Translations under genes and position numbers: made by a program
Assembly (NCBI RefSeq): GCF_001620065.1
Contig: NZ_LQGV01000004.1
Location: 62,001 to 126,000, forward strand
Length of the DNA: 64,000 nt
Origin: Microbacterium sp. TNHR37B
Lineage (GTDB): Bacteria > Actinomycetota > Actinomycetes > Actinomycetales > Microbacteriaceae
Direction: 5' to 3'
In this document: positions 7,622 to 16,944 of the stretch, one piece after another
How positions within the stretch are numbered: position 1 is the first letter of the stretch
Layout of the letters: every line of letters starts with the position of its first letter
Notes under the pieces: generated by a model
Seen by the model: only the letters and a program-made list of their open reading frames with translations
The model's database searches: none
Told to the model about the DNA's origin: nothing

Positions 7622-9148
7622 TCAGGACGCGGGGGTGTCGCCCCCGGCGGCGAACTGACGGCCGGCCTCTTCGGCTCGCGCGAGGGCGGCCTCGGCGTCG
7701 GACCCTCCGGCGCTCTGCTGGTCCTGCGCGCTCTCCTGCGCCTGCGTCGGCTGCGTGTCACGGGACTTCTGCGCGCGGGAGCGCGAGCGCGTCGGCGCCG
7801 CCTCCTGCTGCATGCCCTGCGCAACGCCGCGACCGGTCGCCTGGCCCTGGATGATCTGGCGCAGATCGATCCCGGTCGCCGCTTCCACGGCGTCGAACGT
7901 GGCGCGCATCCCGGAGGCCGACTCGGCCGCGATGTGGCGGGAGGCGCCCTCACCGCCGAGCACCGTGATGGAGCCGACCTTGTCGAAGCCGCGGGCGAAC
8001 TCCGTCATCATCGGCACGAGTGCCTCGAGCGCACGCTGGGCCAGCAGTGCCTCCTGGTTACGCGAGAGCGCCTCGGCCTCGGCCTCGATGGCCTGCGCGC
8101 GAGCCTCACCGGTCAGGCGCACCGCATCGGCTTCGGCCTGAGCGCGCAGCCGAGTGGCCTCGGCTTCCTGTGCGGCGATCTGCGCCCGCGCTTCGGCGGC
8201 CTTGACCTCCGCGTACGCCTGCGCGTCGGCGGCGCGCTGCCGCTCGTAGAGAGAGGCGTCGGCGACCTTCTTGATGTCGGCGTCGAGCTGGGCCTGCTTG
8301 TTCTCGGCGGCCTGGAGGAGCACGGCCTGCTCACGCTCGGCGCGGGCGAGCGCCTCGGCCTGGTCGGCCTCCGCCCGTGCGCGCCCGACCTCGGCGGCCG
8401 CGGCGGCGGAGTTCTTGTCGAACGCCGTCTGCTCCACCAGGTTCTGTTCGTCGGTGGCGATCTGACGCGCCCGCACCTCACGCGCCGCGTTGATGCGGGC
8501 GACCTCCGCCTCGCGACGGACGCGCTCGACCTCGGTGGCGCCGAGAGCGTCGATGTAGCCGTTCTTGTCCGTGATCCCCTGGATCTGGAAGGAGTCGAGG
8601 ATGAGACCCTGCGCCAGCAGGTCGCTCTTGATGCCCTCGGCGATCTGGTCCGACAGCTTCTGCCGGTCCTTCATGAGCTGCTCGACGGTGAGGGTCGCCA
8701 CCACACCGCGCAGCGCGCCTTCGAGCTGCTCGGTCGTGAACTGCTCGATCGCGCCGTCCTGCGACAGGAAACGCTCGGCCGCACGCCGCACGAACTCGGG
8801 ATCCGAGCCGATCTTCACGAGAGCGACACCGCTCACGTTGACGGTGACGCCATTGGAGGCCTGGGCCGTCGGCTCCATCTTGATCTGGCGGGCGCGCAGC
8901 GAGATCATCTCCGCCCGCTGCGTGAGCGGGTTCACGAGCGCGCCGCCGCCGGTGATCACCGAGATGCGCGACGATTCACCGGTCGCGCTCTTCTGGCTCT
9001 TTCCGACGACCACCAGCGCCTGGTCGGCCTTGGCGACCTTGTACCAGGCGCGCACGACGATCAGCAGGATGATGAGGATGATGATCAGCGCGACCACGCC
9101 GATGCCGATCAGCACGAATGCGCCTCCGGCTGCGAGCAGTTCTCCCAC
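7622..9148 (-). CDS. Flotillin-like SPFH/band 7 protein
   Basis: A 508-residue membrane scaffold protein. One N-terminal membrane segment (about 11-33) is followed by an SPFH domain (about 35-210, with ALVVVGKSQKS and A-L-R-G-V-V-A-T-L-T-V-E-Q-L). Next come a long Ala/Glu/Arg-rich coiled coil (about 215-400) and a Gln/Ser-rich disordered tail. Flotillins assemble membrane microdomains. The bacterial partner NfeD is not adjacent. The GTG start at 9148 has GGAAGG upstream and directly precedes the membrane segment; the frame continues upstream but without a plausible start. Confidence 0.9.
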   Translation of the reverse strand: MGELLAAGGAFVLIGIGVVALIIILIILLIVVRAWYKVAKADQALVVVGKSQKSATGESSRISVITGGGALVNPLTQRAEMISLRARQIKMEPTAQASNGVTVNVSGVALVKIGSDPEFVRRAAERFLSQDGAIEQFTTEQLEGALRGVVATLTVEQLMKDRQKLSDQIAEGIKSDLLAQGLILDSFQIQGITDKNGYIDALGATEVERVRREAEVARINAAREVRARQIATDEQNLVEQTAFDKNSAAAAAEVGRARAEADQAEALARAEREQAVLLQAAENKQAQLDADIKKVADASLYERQRAADAQAYAEVKAAEARAQIAAQEAEATRLRAQAEADAVRLTGEARAQAIEAEAEALSRNQEALLAQRALEALVPMMTEFARGFDKVGSITVLGGEGASRHIAAESASGMRATFDAVEAATGIDLRQIIQGQATGRGVAQGMQQEAAPTRSRSRAQKSRDTQPTQAQESAQDQQSAGGSDAEAALARAEEAGRQFAAGGDTPAS

Positions 9149-9280
9149 GGTGTTCCTTCCTGGGGCGAAGCAATGGTCCTTCGACCGTATCGTGTCGGGC
9201 GCCGTCGTCTCGGGGCGGATCGGGTCGTCCCGCGGCGTCATTTCGGGATAACCGGGGTGCCGCGCACGGAGGTGCGGTTC

Positions 9281-9286
9281 TATGCT
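9281..9286 (+). promoter_or_regulatory. -10 box of a leaderless promoter
   Basis: TATGCT ends 6 nt before the GTG at 9293, which lacks a normally spaced ribosome site. Transcription should begin at or next to the start codon. Confidence 0.55.
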
Positions 9287-9292
9287 GGAGCC

Positions 9293-9763
9293 GTGACCAC
9301 TCCTTCCGAGCCCCCGCAGCAGCCTCCCGTCCCGCCGGCACAGCCGCCGTTCGGCGCCCCGCAGGGCCAGCCGTCGTACGGTCCGCCTCAGCCCGGTGCC
9401 CCGCAGTACGGCGCGCCGCAGTACGCGGCGCCGCAGCCCATGAACCCCGCAGACGAGAAGCTGTGGGCGACGCTCGTGCACGTGGGTGGCATCTTCTTCA
9501 GCTTCCTGCCGGCGCTCATCGGCTACCTCGTCCTCAAGGACCGCGGCCCGTTCGTGCGCGCGCACACCGCGACGGCGCTGAACTTCCAGCTGACGCTGCT
9601 CATCGCGTACCTGGTGGGAACGATCACCTCGATCCTCATCATCGGGATCTTCATCCTCATCGCGGCGGGCATTCTCGCGATCGTGTTCTCGATCATCGCG
9701 GCCGTCAAGGCGAACCGTGGCGAGTGGTACAGCTACCCGCTGACGATCAAGTTCCTCAGCTGA
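9293..9763 (+). CDS. DUF4870 domain membrane protein
   Basis: A 156-residue protein with a Pro/Gln/Gly/Tyr-rich cytoplasmic N-terminus (about 1-50, repeating P-Q-Y-G-A-P) and a DUF4870 domain (about 52-150). The domain has three to four membrane helices, the motif W-A-T-L-V-H-V-G-G near its start and [11 protein letters not shown] in the middle. The family is widespread and of unknown biochemical function, thought to act in the membrane. GTG 9293 follows a leaderless-type -10 box. Confidence 0.88.
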   Translation: MTTPSEPPQQPPVPPAQPPFGAPQGQPSYGPPQPGAPQYGAPQYAAPQPMNPADEKLWATLVHVGGIFFSFLPALIGYLVLKDRGPFVRAHTATALNFQLTLLIAYLVGTITSILIIGIFILIAAGILAIVFSIIAAVKANRGEWYSYPLTIKFLS

Positions 9764-9795
9764 CGGGACGACCGTTTCGGGCCAGCGCCCGCGAC

Positions 9796-9836
9796 TAGAC
9801 TGGACGGATGCCGGTACTCCCGGCATCCGTCTTTTT
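9796..9836 (+). promoter_or_regulatory. glyS promoter with immediate hairpin and U-tract
   Basis: A -10 box TAGACT (9796-9801) is followed directly by ACGGATGCCGG (9804-9814) pairing with CCGGCATCCGT (9820-9830), then CTTTTTT (9831-9837). It is a textbook intrinsic terminator. It may end the upstream DUF4870 transcript, or act as an attenuator at the very start of the glyS leader, since the predicted start site lies inside its first arm. Confidence 0.65.
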
Positions 9837-9872
9837 TCGCCTCCGCGAACCCCCGACCATTTGGAGCCACCT

Positions 9873-11261
9873 GTGGCCGAGCAGTCCCGTCTCGACAAAG
9901 TCATCGCCCTCGCCCGTCACCGCGGTTTCGTGTTCCAAGCCGGTGAGATCTACGGCGGATCGCGGTCGGCGTGGGACTACGGTCCCTTGGGGACCGAGCT
10001 CAAGGAGAACATCCGGCGGCAGTGGTGGCAGACGTTCGTACGCGGACGCGGCGACATGGTCGGACTCGACTCGTCGGTGATCCTCCCGAAGCGTGTGTGG
10101 GAGGCGTCGGGTCACGTCGCGACCTTCACCGATCCGCTCGTGGAGTGCCTCCACTGTCACAAGCGCTTCCGCGCCGACACCCTGATCGAGGACTTCGAGT
10201 CGCGGAAGGGTCGTGCCGCCGAGAACGGCCTCGCCGACGTGCCCTGCCCGAACTGTGGCACGAAGGGGCACTACACCGAACCGAAGGCGTTCTCGGGTCT
10301 CGTCAAGACGTATCTCGGTGTCGTCGACGACGAGTCGGGCCTGTATTTCCTGCGCCCCGAGACCGCGCAGGGCATTTTCGTCAACTTCTCCAACGTCCTC
10401 ACCGCGTCGCGCAAGAAGCCGCCGTTCGGCATCGGCCAGGTCGGCAAGGCGTTCCGCAACGAGATCACGCCCGGCAACTTCATCTTCCGCACGCGGGAGT
10501 TCGAGCAGATGGAGATCGAGTTCTTCACGCCGCCGGCCGAGGCCGAGCAGTGGTTCCACCACTGGGTGCAGGCGTGCTGGGACTGGTTCGTCGACCTCGG
10601 CATCGACCCGGCCAACATGCGTCAGTTCGACGTGCCGGAGGACGAACGCGCCCACTACTCGGCGGGGACGATCGACTTCGAGTACCGGTTCGGGTTCCCC
10701 GGCAAGGAGTGGGGCGAGCTCATGGGAGTCGCCAACCGCACCGACTTCGACCTGTCGAGCCACATCGAGGCGTCCGGACAGTCGCTGACCTACTTCGACC
10801 AGGCCTCGGGAGAGAAATACGTCCCCTACGTGATCGAGCCGTCGTTCGGCCTGACCCGTTCGATGATGGCGTTCCTCGTCGACTCGTATCGGGAGGAAGA
10901 GGTGCCCAACGCCAAGGGAGGAACCGACACCCGCACGGTGCTCGCGCTCGACCCGCGGCTGGCCCCGGTGAAGGTCGGCGTCTTGCCGCTGTCGCGCAAC
11001 GAGCGGCTGTCGCCGCTGGCCCGCGACGTGGCCGACCGCCTGCGGGCGCGGGGGTGGAACGTCGATTTCGACGACGCCGGCGCGATCGGTCGCCGCTACC
11101 GTCGCCAGGACGAGATCGGCACGCCGTACTGCGTGACGATCGACTTCGACTCCCTCGACGACGACGCCGTCACCGTGCGTGACCGCGACACGATGGCCCA
11201 GGAGCGCATCGCTCTCGACGCCCTCGAGGGCTACCTCGCCGAGCGCCTCCGCGGCGCCTGA
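9873..11261 (+). CDS. glyS: Glycyl-tRNA synthetase (single-chain, class II)
   Basis: A 462-residue homodimeric-type GlyRS that charges tRNA-Gly in the cytoplasm. Visible features are the N-terminal [17 protein letters not shown] block and a pair of Cys-x-x-Cys motifs (CLHC near 92 and CPNC near 126) in an inserted zinc-type module. Class II motif 2 reads [10 protein letters not shown], motif 3 lies near G-L-T-R-S, and there is a C-terminal anticodon-binding domain. GTG 9873 is chosen for the GGAG at 9863-9866. Length is normal for the family. Confidence 0.96.
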   Translation: MAEQSRLDKVIALARHRGFVFQAGEIYGGSRSAWDYGPLGTELKENIRRQWWQTFVRGRGDMVGLDSSVILPKRVWEASGHVATFTDPLVECLHCHKRFRADTLIEDFESRKGRAAENGLADVPCPNCGTKGHYTEPKAFSGLVKTYLGVVDDESGLYFLRPETAQGIFVNFSNVLTASRKKPPFGIGQVGKAFRNEITPGNFIFRTREFEQMEIEFFTPPAEAEQWFHHWVQACWDWFVDLGIDPANMRQFDVPEDERAHYSAGTIDFEYRFGFPGKEWGELMGVANRTDFDLSSHIEASGQSLTYFDQASGEKYVPYVIEPSFGLTRSMMAFLVDSYREEEVPNAKGGTDTRTVLALDPRLAPVKVGVLPLSRNERLSPLARDVADRLRARGWNVDFDDAGAIGRRYRRQDEIGTPYCVTIDFDSLDDDAVTVRDRDTMAQERIALDALEGYLAERLRGA

Positions 11262-11270
11262 TCCGCCACG

Positions 11271-11315
11271 ACGACGACGCCCCTCCGCGACCGATGCGCG
11301 GAGGGGCGTCGTCGT
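11271..11315. terminator. 19-bp perfect hairpin between converging genes
   Basis: ACGACGACGCCCCTCCGCG (11271-11289) pairs perfectly with 11297-11315 around a 7-nt loop. It sits between glyS and the converging subtilase gene and can terminate both; no T-tract is present. Confidence 0.65.
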
Positions 11316-11328
11316 CGACGTCGTCAGG

Positions 11329-13767
11329 TCAGCGCTTGACCTTGGCCGTCTTGCCGCTCGTCTTGGACGTGGTCAGGTAGCCCTTCTTGCTCACCTTGAC
11401 CGTCACCGTGATGCGCTTGCCGCGATCAGCCGACTTGATCTTGTAGGTCTTCTTCGTCGCGCCCTTGATCACCTTGCCGTTGGCCTTCCACTGGTAGGTG
11501 ATCTTGCTGGGCTTGGGCGACCACGTCCCCGGCTTCGCCGTGAGGGTGCGGCCCACCTTCGCCGTTCCCGTCACCTTGGGGCCGGGCTTCTTGGTGAAGA
11601 CCTTCGCGATGGCGATCGTCCATCCCGAGTACTTCTTGACCTCGGTGAAGGCCGGCCGCTTGCCGGTGACGAGCACGCGGATCTTCTTGCCGGCGTCGGC
11701 CTTCGTCAGGACGTACGTCGACTTCGTCGCGCCGGAGATCGCCTTCGACCCGCGATACCACTGGTAGTTCGCCGACTTCACGGCGGGAGTCCAGGAGGTC
11801 TTGACCGTGAGCTTGGAGCCCACGGCGCGGGTCCCGGTGATCTTCGGAGCGGGTGTCGCGGTGAAGCGGGCGACCGCGAGATCCTTCATGACCAGTTCAC
11901 CGCTGCCGAAGACGTTGTCGGTGCCCGCCGCTCCCCGGTCGACGGTCTGGTTCTTGCGCAGATAGTCGATGAGGGCCGCGGGCTTCATCCCGTCGAAGCG
12001 CTCCAGCACGACCGCGGCGGCACCGGCCACGACCGGCGTCGCGGCGCTCGTTCCGTTGAAGCGACCGCCCTGAGAGGCATACGCGCGGCTCGTGAAGTTG
12101 GAGCCGGCGCTGATCTCCGGCTTCACGCGCCGGTCGTTGGTCGGCCCCTGCGAGCTGTAACCGGCGATGGCGACGCCCGCGACGGGGTCGACCGCGCCGA
12201 CGGCGGCCATGCCCTTGTTCTTGCTGTCGATGAACGCCTCACCGGCGCTCCCCGGGGAGGACGCGGTGTAGAGGATGTCGGCGGAGTTGCCGGCCAGCTC
12301 GAGGACGTCGTCGCTCGTGCCGTTCCCGTTGGCGATCTTGCGGATTCCGACTTCGATCCAGCCGTCCTCGCTGGGGTTCGTGTCGCACCGGAAGTAGTCG
12401 TCACTGCCGTTCTGCAGTTCCAGCGGCGCGACGCCGGACTTCGTCTGCTTGTTCGGGGAGTATCCCGGGGTCATGGCCGAGCCGTCGGGGTTGATCCGGA
12501 AGATGTCGTAGTCGGTCTTGCTCGAACCCCAGTCGTTCCACCGCAGACGGAAGTACGGGGAGCAGTAGACGTACATCGTCTCGTAGTAGAGGACCTCGCC
12601 CGTGGGAGCGCCGTTGGCGTCGAGCGGATAGTGCGCGAACTCCATCCAGCCGTTGTTGTTCGTGTCGCGCCACGCACCGCGCCAGTAGCCGCCGACGAGC
12701 AGCTTGTCAGTTCCCGAGCTCACGGCGTACGCGCCGGAGTTCCCCGCGGAGTTGAACCACGCCATGCCCTTGCTGACGGCGTAGTCGACGAGCTTCGCGG
12801 ACGCACCCGTGCCGTTGCCGGGGCCGTCGTAGAAGCCACCGAGTGAGCGGCTGATGATCTTCACGCCGTTCTTGGCGAAGTAGTCGATGGCCTTCTTGAG
12901 GTCCTCATTCGTGGCGACGGTCGCGAGGTAGAGCTTCGCGTTCGGGGCCATGTCGTGGATCGCTTCGGCGACGGCGACGCCGTGGCGGTCCGGGCTCGGC
13001 GAGGAGAACACGCTGCAGGAACGACCACCCCACTGGCAGAAGGTGCCGGCCGCGGCCGGGACGTCCTTGGTGGCCTGGGCGGAGCTCCACGTGGACTTGT
13101 CGAAGTAGTCGATGATGCCGACGGAGATCCCCCGCCCGCTCAGCCCGCGCTGGTGCCAGCGGGACATCTGGGTCTTGGTGTAGACGTCTCCGCCGTTGGA
13201 TCCCACGGTCGCCGGGACGATCTCGATGCGCTGTTCCGGGGCGGGCGTGGAGAAGGCGGGAAGCGCGACGCTGTCGACCGCGAGATCGGCGTCGAGGTTC
13301 GCGATCTCCTCGGCGGGAACCGACGCCGCCAGCAGACCGTCGGTGATCACGGCGATGTCCGTGCCCTCCGCGCGGTCGAGGGCGGCTCGCGCCGCCTTCT
13401 CGTTCGTGAACGTGACTTCGACCCGCACGCGATCGCCGTCGAGACGGACCTTGTCGGCGAGATCGGTCGGCAGTTCGCGGTCCTTCGTCAAGGCGTCGAC
13501 CACCGTGGCCAGGGCACCGTTTCCGACCCCTGCGTCCACACGCCCCAGGTCGCTCGCGGCAGCGTCCGTCGGGATCACCCGGCGGGGCTCCCGCGTGGGG
13601 ATCCCGGGAAGCTCGCCGCCCGGCAGCGGCTGGACCGCCTGCACGGGTGCCGCGAGGCCGGCGTCACGGGCTGATGCGGTCGGGGCCGGGCTGCCGGCTG
13701 GGAGGACGATGGCGCCCGCGGTGACGAGGGACAGGCAGGCGAGGATGGCCGCAGCGCGGTGTTTCAT
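11329..13767 (-). CDS. Secreted subtilisin-like serine protease (S8) with Ig-like repeats
   Basis: An 812-residue secreted protease. A signal peptide (MKHRAAAILACL... cleaved near 32) is followed by a propeptide-like region and an S8 domain. Its catalytic residues are Asp220 (GIIDYFD), His262 (DRHGVAVAEA) and Ser574 (FNGTSAATP); the oxyanion Asn is at 343 (NSAGNSG). A roughly 150-residue insert rich in Trp, Tyr and Asn separates the Asn and Ser blocks, longer than in classical subtilisins. The last 170 residues are two Ig-like repeats, each with the Y-Q-W-x-x-x-G-x-x-I-x-G-A-T pattern, ending in a very Lys-rich tail that may bind the cell surface. ATG 13767 has AGGAG upstream. Confidence 0.92.
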   Translation of the reverse strand: MKHRAAAILACLSLVTAGAIVLPAGSPAPTASARDAGLAAPVQAVQPLPGGELPGIPTREPRRVIPTDAAASDLGRVDAGVGNGALATVVDALTKDRELPTDLADKVRLDGDRVRVEVTFTNEKAARAALDRAEGTDIAVITDGLLAASVPAEEIANLDADLAVDSVALPAFSTPAPEQRIEIVPATVGSNGGDVYTKTQMSRWHQRGLSGRGISVGIIDYFDKSTWSSAQATKDVPAAAGTFCQWGGRSCSVFSSPSPDRHGVAVAEAIHDMAPNAKLYLATVATNEDLKKAIDYFAKNGVKIISRSLGGFYDGPGNGTGASAKLVDYAVSKGMAWFNSAGNSGAYAVSSGTDKLLVGGYWRGAWRDTNNNGWMEFAHYPLDANGAPTGEVLYYETMYVYCSPYFRLRWNDWGSSKTDYDIFRINPDGSAMTPGYSPNKQTKSGVAPLELQNGSDDYFRCDTNPSEDGWIEVGIRKIANGNGTSDDVLELAGNSADILYTASSPGSAGEAFIDSKNKGMAAVGAVDPVAGVAIAGYSSQGPTNDRRVKPEISAGSNFTSRAYASQGGRFNGTSAATPVVAGAAAVVLERFDGMKPAALIDYLRKNQTVDRGAAGTDNVFGSGELVMKDLAVARFTATPAPKITGTRAVGSKLTVKTSWTPAVKSANYQWYRGSKAISGATKSTYVLTKADAGKKIRVLVTGKRPAFTEVKKYSGWTIAIAKVFTKKPGPKVTGTAKVGRTLTAKPGTWSPKPSKITYQWKANGKVIKGATKKTYKIKSADRGKRITVTVKVSKKGYLTTSKTSGKTAKVKR

Positions 13768-13924
13768 GCAGTGCTCCTGAGGGGACATTCCGCCCGATCG
13801 GGCGCAGGTCCACCCTGGCGCATGACGGTGTCGCGAGGCAAGCGACGAGCAGGTGTCGTGCGATCGAAGGCTGCTTCGGGGGAGAGCGCTCCCAGCCGTG
13901 GAGCGCCGGAGACTCCAGAGCCGG

Positions 13925-14497
13925 TCAGGATCCCTTGGCGGCCGCCTTCATCGCACGCTTGTGCTCACGGACCTTTGTGAGCGACTCCGGCGAGACGATG
14001 TCGGCGACGGAACGGAACGAACCCTCTTCTCCGTAGGGTGCCGACGCTTCTCGCCATCCATCCCCGGTGAAGCCGTATTGCTTTCCGAGGAGGGCGAGGA
14101 AGATCTTGGCCTTCTGATCGCCGAAGCCCGGAAGGGCCTTCAGACGCCGGAGCACCGTGGGGCCGTCGGCATCGCGCCACAGGGCTGCCGCGTCGCCGCC
14201 CCACTCGTCGACGAGCGCCTGGCAGAGCGCCTGGACGCGCGCCGCCATCGATCCCGGGAATCGGTGCACCGCGGGGGTCTCCCGGAAGACCGCGACGAGA
14301 TCGTCGGGATCGGCTCCGGCCAGCGCACCCGCGTCGAGGCGATCGCCGCCGCCGGTGCGGTCCGCGATCTTCCGGGGACCGGTGAAGGCGGTTTCCATCG
14401 CGATCTGCTGGTCCAGGAGCATGCCCACGAGCAGGGCGAGGGGATCGTCGGTCAGGAGGCGGTCGGCGTCGGCGTCACCGGTGATGTGCAGGGCCAT
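13925..14497 (-). CDS. HhH-GPD-type base-excision repair protein
   Basis: A 190-residue protein of the HhH-GPD superfamily (DNA glycosylases such as Nth and AlkA). The N-terminal helix D-D-P-L-A-L-L-V-G-M-L-L-D-Q-Q-I matches the actinobacterial subfamily. The helix-hairpin-helix lies in L-K-A-L-P-G-F-G-D-Q-K-A-K-I near 120-135. No clear catalytic Lys or iron-sulfur Cys cluster is seen, so glycosylase activity is not certain. It is divergent to the hemY-like gene, with about 70 bp between the starts. Confidence 0.85.
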   Translation of the reverse strand: MALHITGDADADRLLTDDPLALLVGMLLDQQIAMETAFTGPRKIADRTGGGDRLDAGALAGADPDDLVAVFRETPAVHRFPGSMAARVQALCQALVDEWGGDAAALWRDADGPTVLRRLKALPGFGDQKAKIFLALLGKQYGFTGDGWREASAPYGEEGSFRSVADIVSPESLTKVREHKRAMKAAAKGS

Positions 14498-14566
14498 GTC
14501 TCCATCGTGACACCGATCCTCCGTCCGCGGGATGCCCCGATCGCGGCCATGGCGGAGGATGGGATC

Positions 14567-16048
14567 ATGCCCGATCCCAGCGACCTGATCTCCCGCGCGC
14601 AGAGCACCCGCGTCGTCGTGATCGGAGGATCCGTCGCAGGACTGGTCGCCGCCCTCGAATGCGCAAAGGTCGGGATGGACGTCACTCTTCTCGAGGCGAC
14701 CGGTCGGCTGGGCGACGAGGTGGAGGGCGTCGATCTCGACGGCGTGAGCGTCGATGTCGCCGTGGACTCCTTCGCCGCGGGCGCGACGGCGCTCCGGGCT
14801 CTCCTCCATGACGTCGGTCTGGGGTCTCGCCTCCGCCCGGTTGTCGAGCCGTCACGTGCGGTGGGCGGCGCCGACGGTGTGCACCCACTGCCGGCGGGCG
14901 CCGTGCTCGGGATTCCCGCGAACGCCTGGGACCCCGCGGTGCGGCGCATCGTCGGGTGGCGCGGGGTGTGGCGGGCCTACCTCGATCGGCTGCGACCCCC
15001 GCTGACCATCGGACATCAACGCAACCTCGGCGCGCTCGTGCGTACCCGGATGGGCGAGCGCGTGGCCGAACGGATGGTGGCTCCCGTCACCCGTGGCGTG
15101 CTCGGACTCGAGCCCGATCGCGTCGATGTCGAAGCGGTCGCCCCGGGACTCGGTACGGCGCTCACGCGTACCGGATCGCTCGCCGGCGCGATCGACGCTC
15201 TCCAGGGACAGGGCGCCCGCGAGACGATCGAGGGGGGAGTTGCGGCCCTCGCGGACGCGTTGGCGGACGCGCTCGCGACACACGCGGTGCGCGTGCTCCG
15301 CGACGCGCCGGTCACCGAGCTGGCGCGCGATGGCGACCACTGGCGGATCCTCCTCGACATTCCCGACGAGGCGGCCTCCCGCGACGCGGCGGAAGGCACC
15401 GACGCGGAGCAGACCGGGAACGATACCGCCGCGACGGTGCTTCGGGCGGATGTCGTCGTCGTCGCCACGGGCGCTCCCGACGCGGGCCGCCTCCTGTCCG
15501 GCACGATCGACCTGCCCGCGCTCGCCTCCCCGGCCGCGCACGACGTCGTTCTCCTCCGCGGCGATGTCGCGCTCGCCCCTGGTCATCAGGTCTTCCCCGG
15601 CGGGAGCGGCGGGGCCGTGCTCGTGGAGGGGATCGCCGTGCCCGAGGCCGAGCGCCGGTCTGCCGCCGAGGCGATCGCCCGCATCGTCCTCACGGGATCG
15701 GGGCGGGCGGCGGCCGACGCGCTCTCCGACGCTCTGCACGCCCTCGCCGATGCCGTGGGCAGTGCCATCCCGCCCGGCGCCGTGTCGGCCTCCGTCCATC
15801 GGTCGGTGAGTCGCGCGGCCGAGGGAGAGCTCGACCAGCGTCGACGCGCCGACGACGTGCGCGTGGCCACGCGATCCGTGCCCGGCCTCGCCCTCGTCGG
15901 AGCGGCGATCGCGGGAGGTGATCTCGGCGACGTCGTCGCGGACGCCATCGCCGAGGTCGGACGGATACGACGTCGTGCCCTGTGGGGGGACGAGGCCGTA
16001 GCCGTCGATGACGCGGGAGATTCCGCTGCGTCGGGAGCCGGCTCCTAG
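14567..16048 (+). CDS. hemY: Protoporphyrinogen/coproporphyrinogen III oxidase
   Basis: A 493-residue FAD-dependent amine-oxidase-fold protein. The dinucleotide-binding motif V-V-V-I-G-G-S-V-A-G-L-V-A-A-L-E lies at about 17-32 and the acidic ribose-binding Glu follows at the end of strand 2 (T-L-L-E-A). The C-terminal P-G-L-A-L-V-G-A-A-I-A-G-G block matches the second FAD site. It oxidises a porphyrinogen late in heme synthesis. The first Rossmann glycine cluster reads G-G-S-V-A-G rather than the common G-G-G-I-x-G. ATG 14567 has GGAGG eight bases upstream. hemD lies 1.3 kb downstream, supporting a heme role. Confidence 0.85.
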   Translation: MPDPSDLISRAQSTRVVVIGGSVAGLVAALECAKVGMDVTLLEATGRLGDEVEGVDLDGVSVDVAVDSFAAGATALRALLHDVGLGSRLRPVVEPSRAVGGADGVHPLPAGAVLGIPANAWDPAVRRIVGWRGVWRAYLDRLRPPLTIGHQRNLGALVRTRMGERVAERMVAPVTRGVLGLEPDRVDVEAVAPGLGTALTRTGSLAGAIDALQGQGARETIEGGVAALADALADALATHAVRVLRDAPVTELARDGDHWRILLDIPDEAASRDAAEGTDAEQTGNDTAATVLRADVVVVATGAPDAGRLLSGTIDLPALASPAAHDVVLLRGDVALAPGHQVFPGGSGGAVLVEGIAVPEAERRSAAEAIARIVLTGSGRAAADALSDALHALADAVGSAIPPGAVSASVHRSVSRAAEGELDQRRRADDVRVATRSVPGLALVGAAIAGGDLGDVVADAIAEVGRIRRRALWGDEAVAVDDAGDSAASGAGS

Positions 16049-16148
16049 CACGATGACCGCCCGCGATAAAGGGGGTCATGCCGGAGACGGAATACGGCGT
16101 TACCCTGGAGGGACCTACGCATCACCGCCACCAACGTGAGGAGACCCC

Positions 16149-16532
16149 ATGAGGGGCAAGATCGGAATCGTCGTCGGGCTCGCGGCAGGCTACGTGCTCG
16201 GCTCGCGTGCCGGACGAGAGCGGTACGAGCAGATCAAGACCGGTTTCCTGAAGGTGTGGAACACCGACCCGGTCCAGCGGCAGGTGGAGAAGGTGGCCGA
16301 CCTCGGCAAGTCGGCCGCGATGGCCCTGCCCAGCGCCGTCTGGGACGGCGCGGTGAAGATCACCCGCGCCGCCGCGAACAAGAAGACGCCGGGGCAGAAG
16401 CTCGACGCGGCGATCAAAGCCGGACGCGACTCCGCCGACGACGTCTCCCGCGGCGCGAAGACGACCGCCGCCGAAGTGAAGCGGGCGTCCGCGGAGGTGG
16501 CCGACGAGGTCCAGAAGGCCGCGGAGAGCTGA
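16149..16532 (+). CDS. YtxH-like small membrane-associated protein
   Basis: A 127-residue protein starting with one short membrane segment (G-I-V-V-G-L-A-A-G-Y-V-L-G) followed by S-R-A-G-R-E-R-Y, a signature of YtxH-like stress proteins. The rest is an Ala/Lys-rich amphipathic helix (about 45-127). It is the first of three tightly spaced small genes (the next starts 1 bp after its stop). Such triads are thought to act at the cell envelope; no activity is known. Confidence 0.82.
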   Translation: MRGKIGIVVGLAAGYVLGSRAGRERYEQIKTGFLKVWNTDPVQRQVEKVADLGKSAAMALPSAVWDGAVKITRAAANKKTPGQKLDAAIKAGRDSADDVSRGAKTTAAEVKRASAEVADEVQKAAES

Positions 16533-16533
16533 G

Positions 16534-16944
16534 ATGACCACACCTCGCGGGTTCCGCGATCGCGCGGACGACAGCCTGCTCACCCTCCTCGGCGAGGTTC
16601 CCGAGCTCGTCCGCAACCTCGTGATGGCGGAGATCGACTCCGCCAAGAAGTGGCTCGCCAGTGCCGGCAAGAACGCCGGTATGGGAGGCGCCTGGTTCCT
16701 CGTCGCGCTGTTCTTCTTGTTCTGGTCGCTGCCGGCTCTGGGCGCGTTCACGATCATCGGGCTGTCGTCGTGGATCCCGGCCTGGGTCGCGAGTCTGATC
16801 GTCGTGGGGATCGCCCTGCTGGGCGTCGTGGTGTTCGCTCTTCTGGGCATCGCACGCTTCCGGCGGCTCAGCCGTTCGGAGAACCCGGTCCGCGCCATCG
16901 CCACCGACCGCCGCATCGTGAAGGAGTCGTTCGATGAGCTCTGA
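16534..16944 (+). CDS. Phage holin-family / DUF1469-like membrane protein
   Basis: A 136-residue protein with an amphipathic start containing L-L-G-E-V-P-E-L-V-R-N-L-V and K-K-W, then two membrane helices (about 52-76 and 86-110). This matches the actinobacterial Phage_holin_3_6/DUF1469 family, which despite the name is mostly chromosomal and of unknown function. It overlaps the next gene by 11 bp. Confidence 0.85.
   Translation: MTTPRGFRDRADDSLLTLLGEVPELVRNLVMAEIDSAKKWLASAGKNAGMGGAWFLVALFFLFWSLPALGAFTIIGLSSWIPAWVASLIVVGIALLGVVVFALLGIARFRRLSRSENPVRAIATDRRIVKESFDEL

Noticed and set aside
9808..10080. Short open frame beginning within the glyS leader hairpin
   Set aside because: It has no ribosome site and runs into the glyS coding region in another frame with atypical composition.
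16534..16944. Prophage remnant suggested by a holin-family gene
   Set aside because: The family is mostly chromosomal in actinobacteria and no other phage genes are present.
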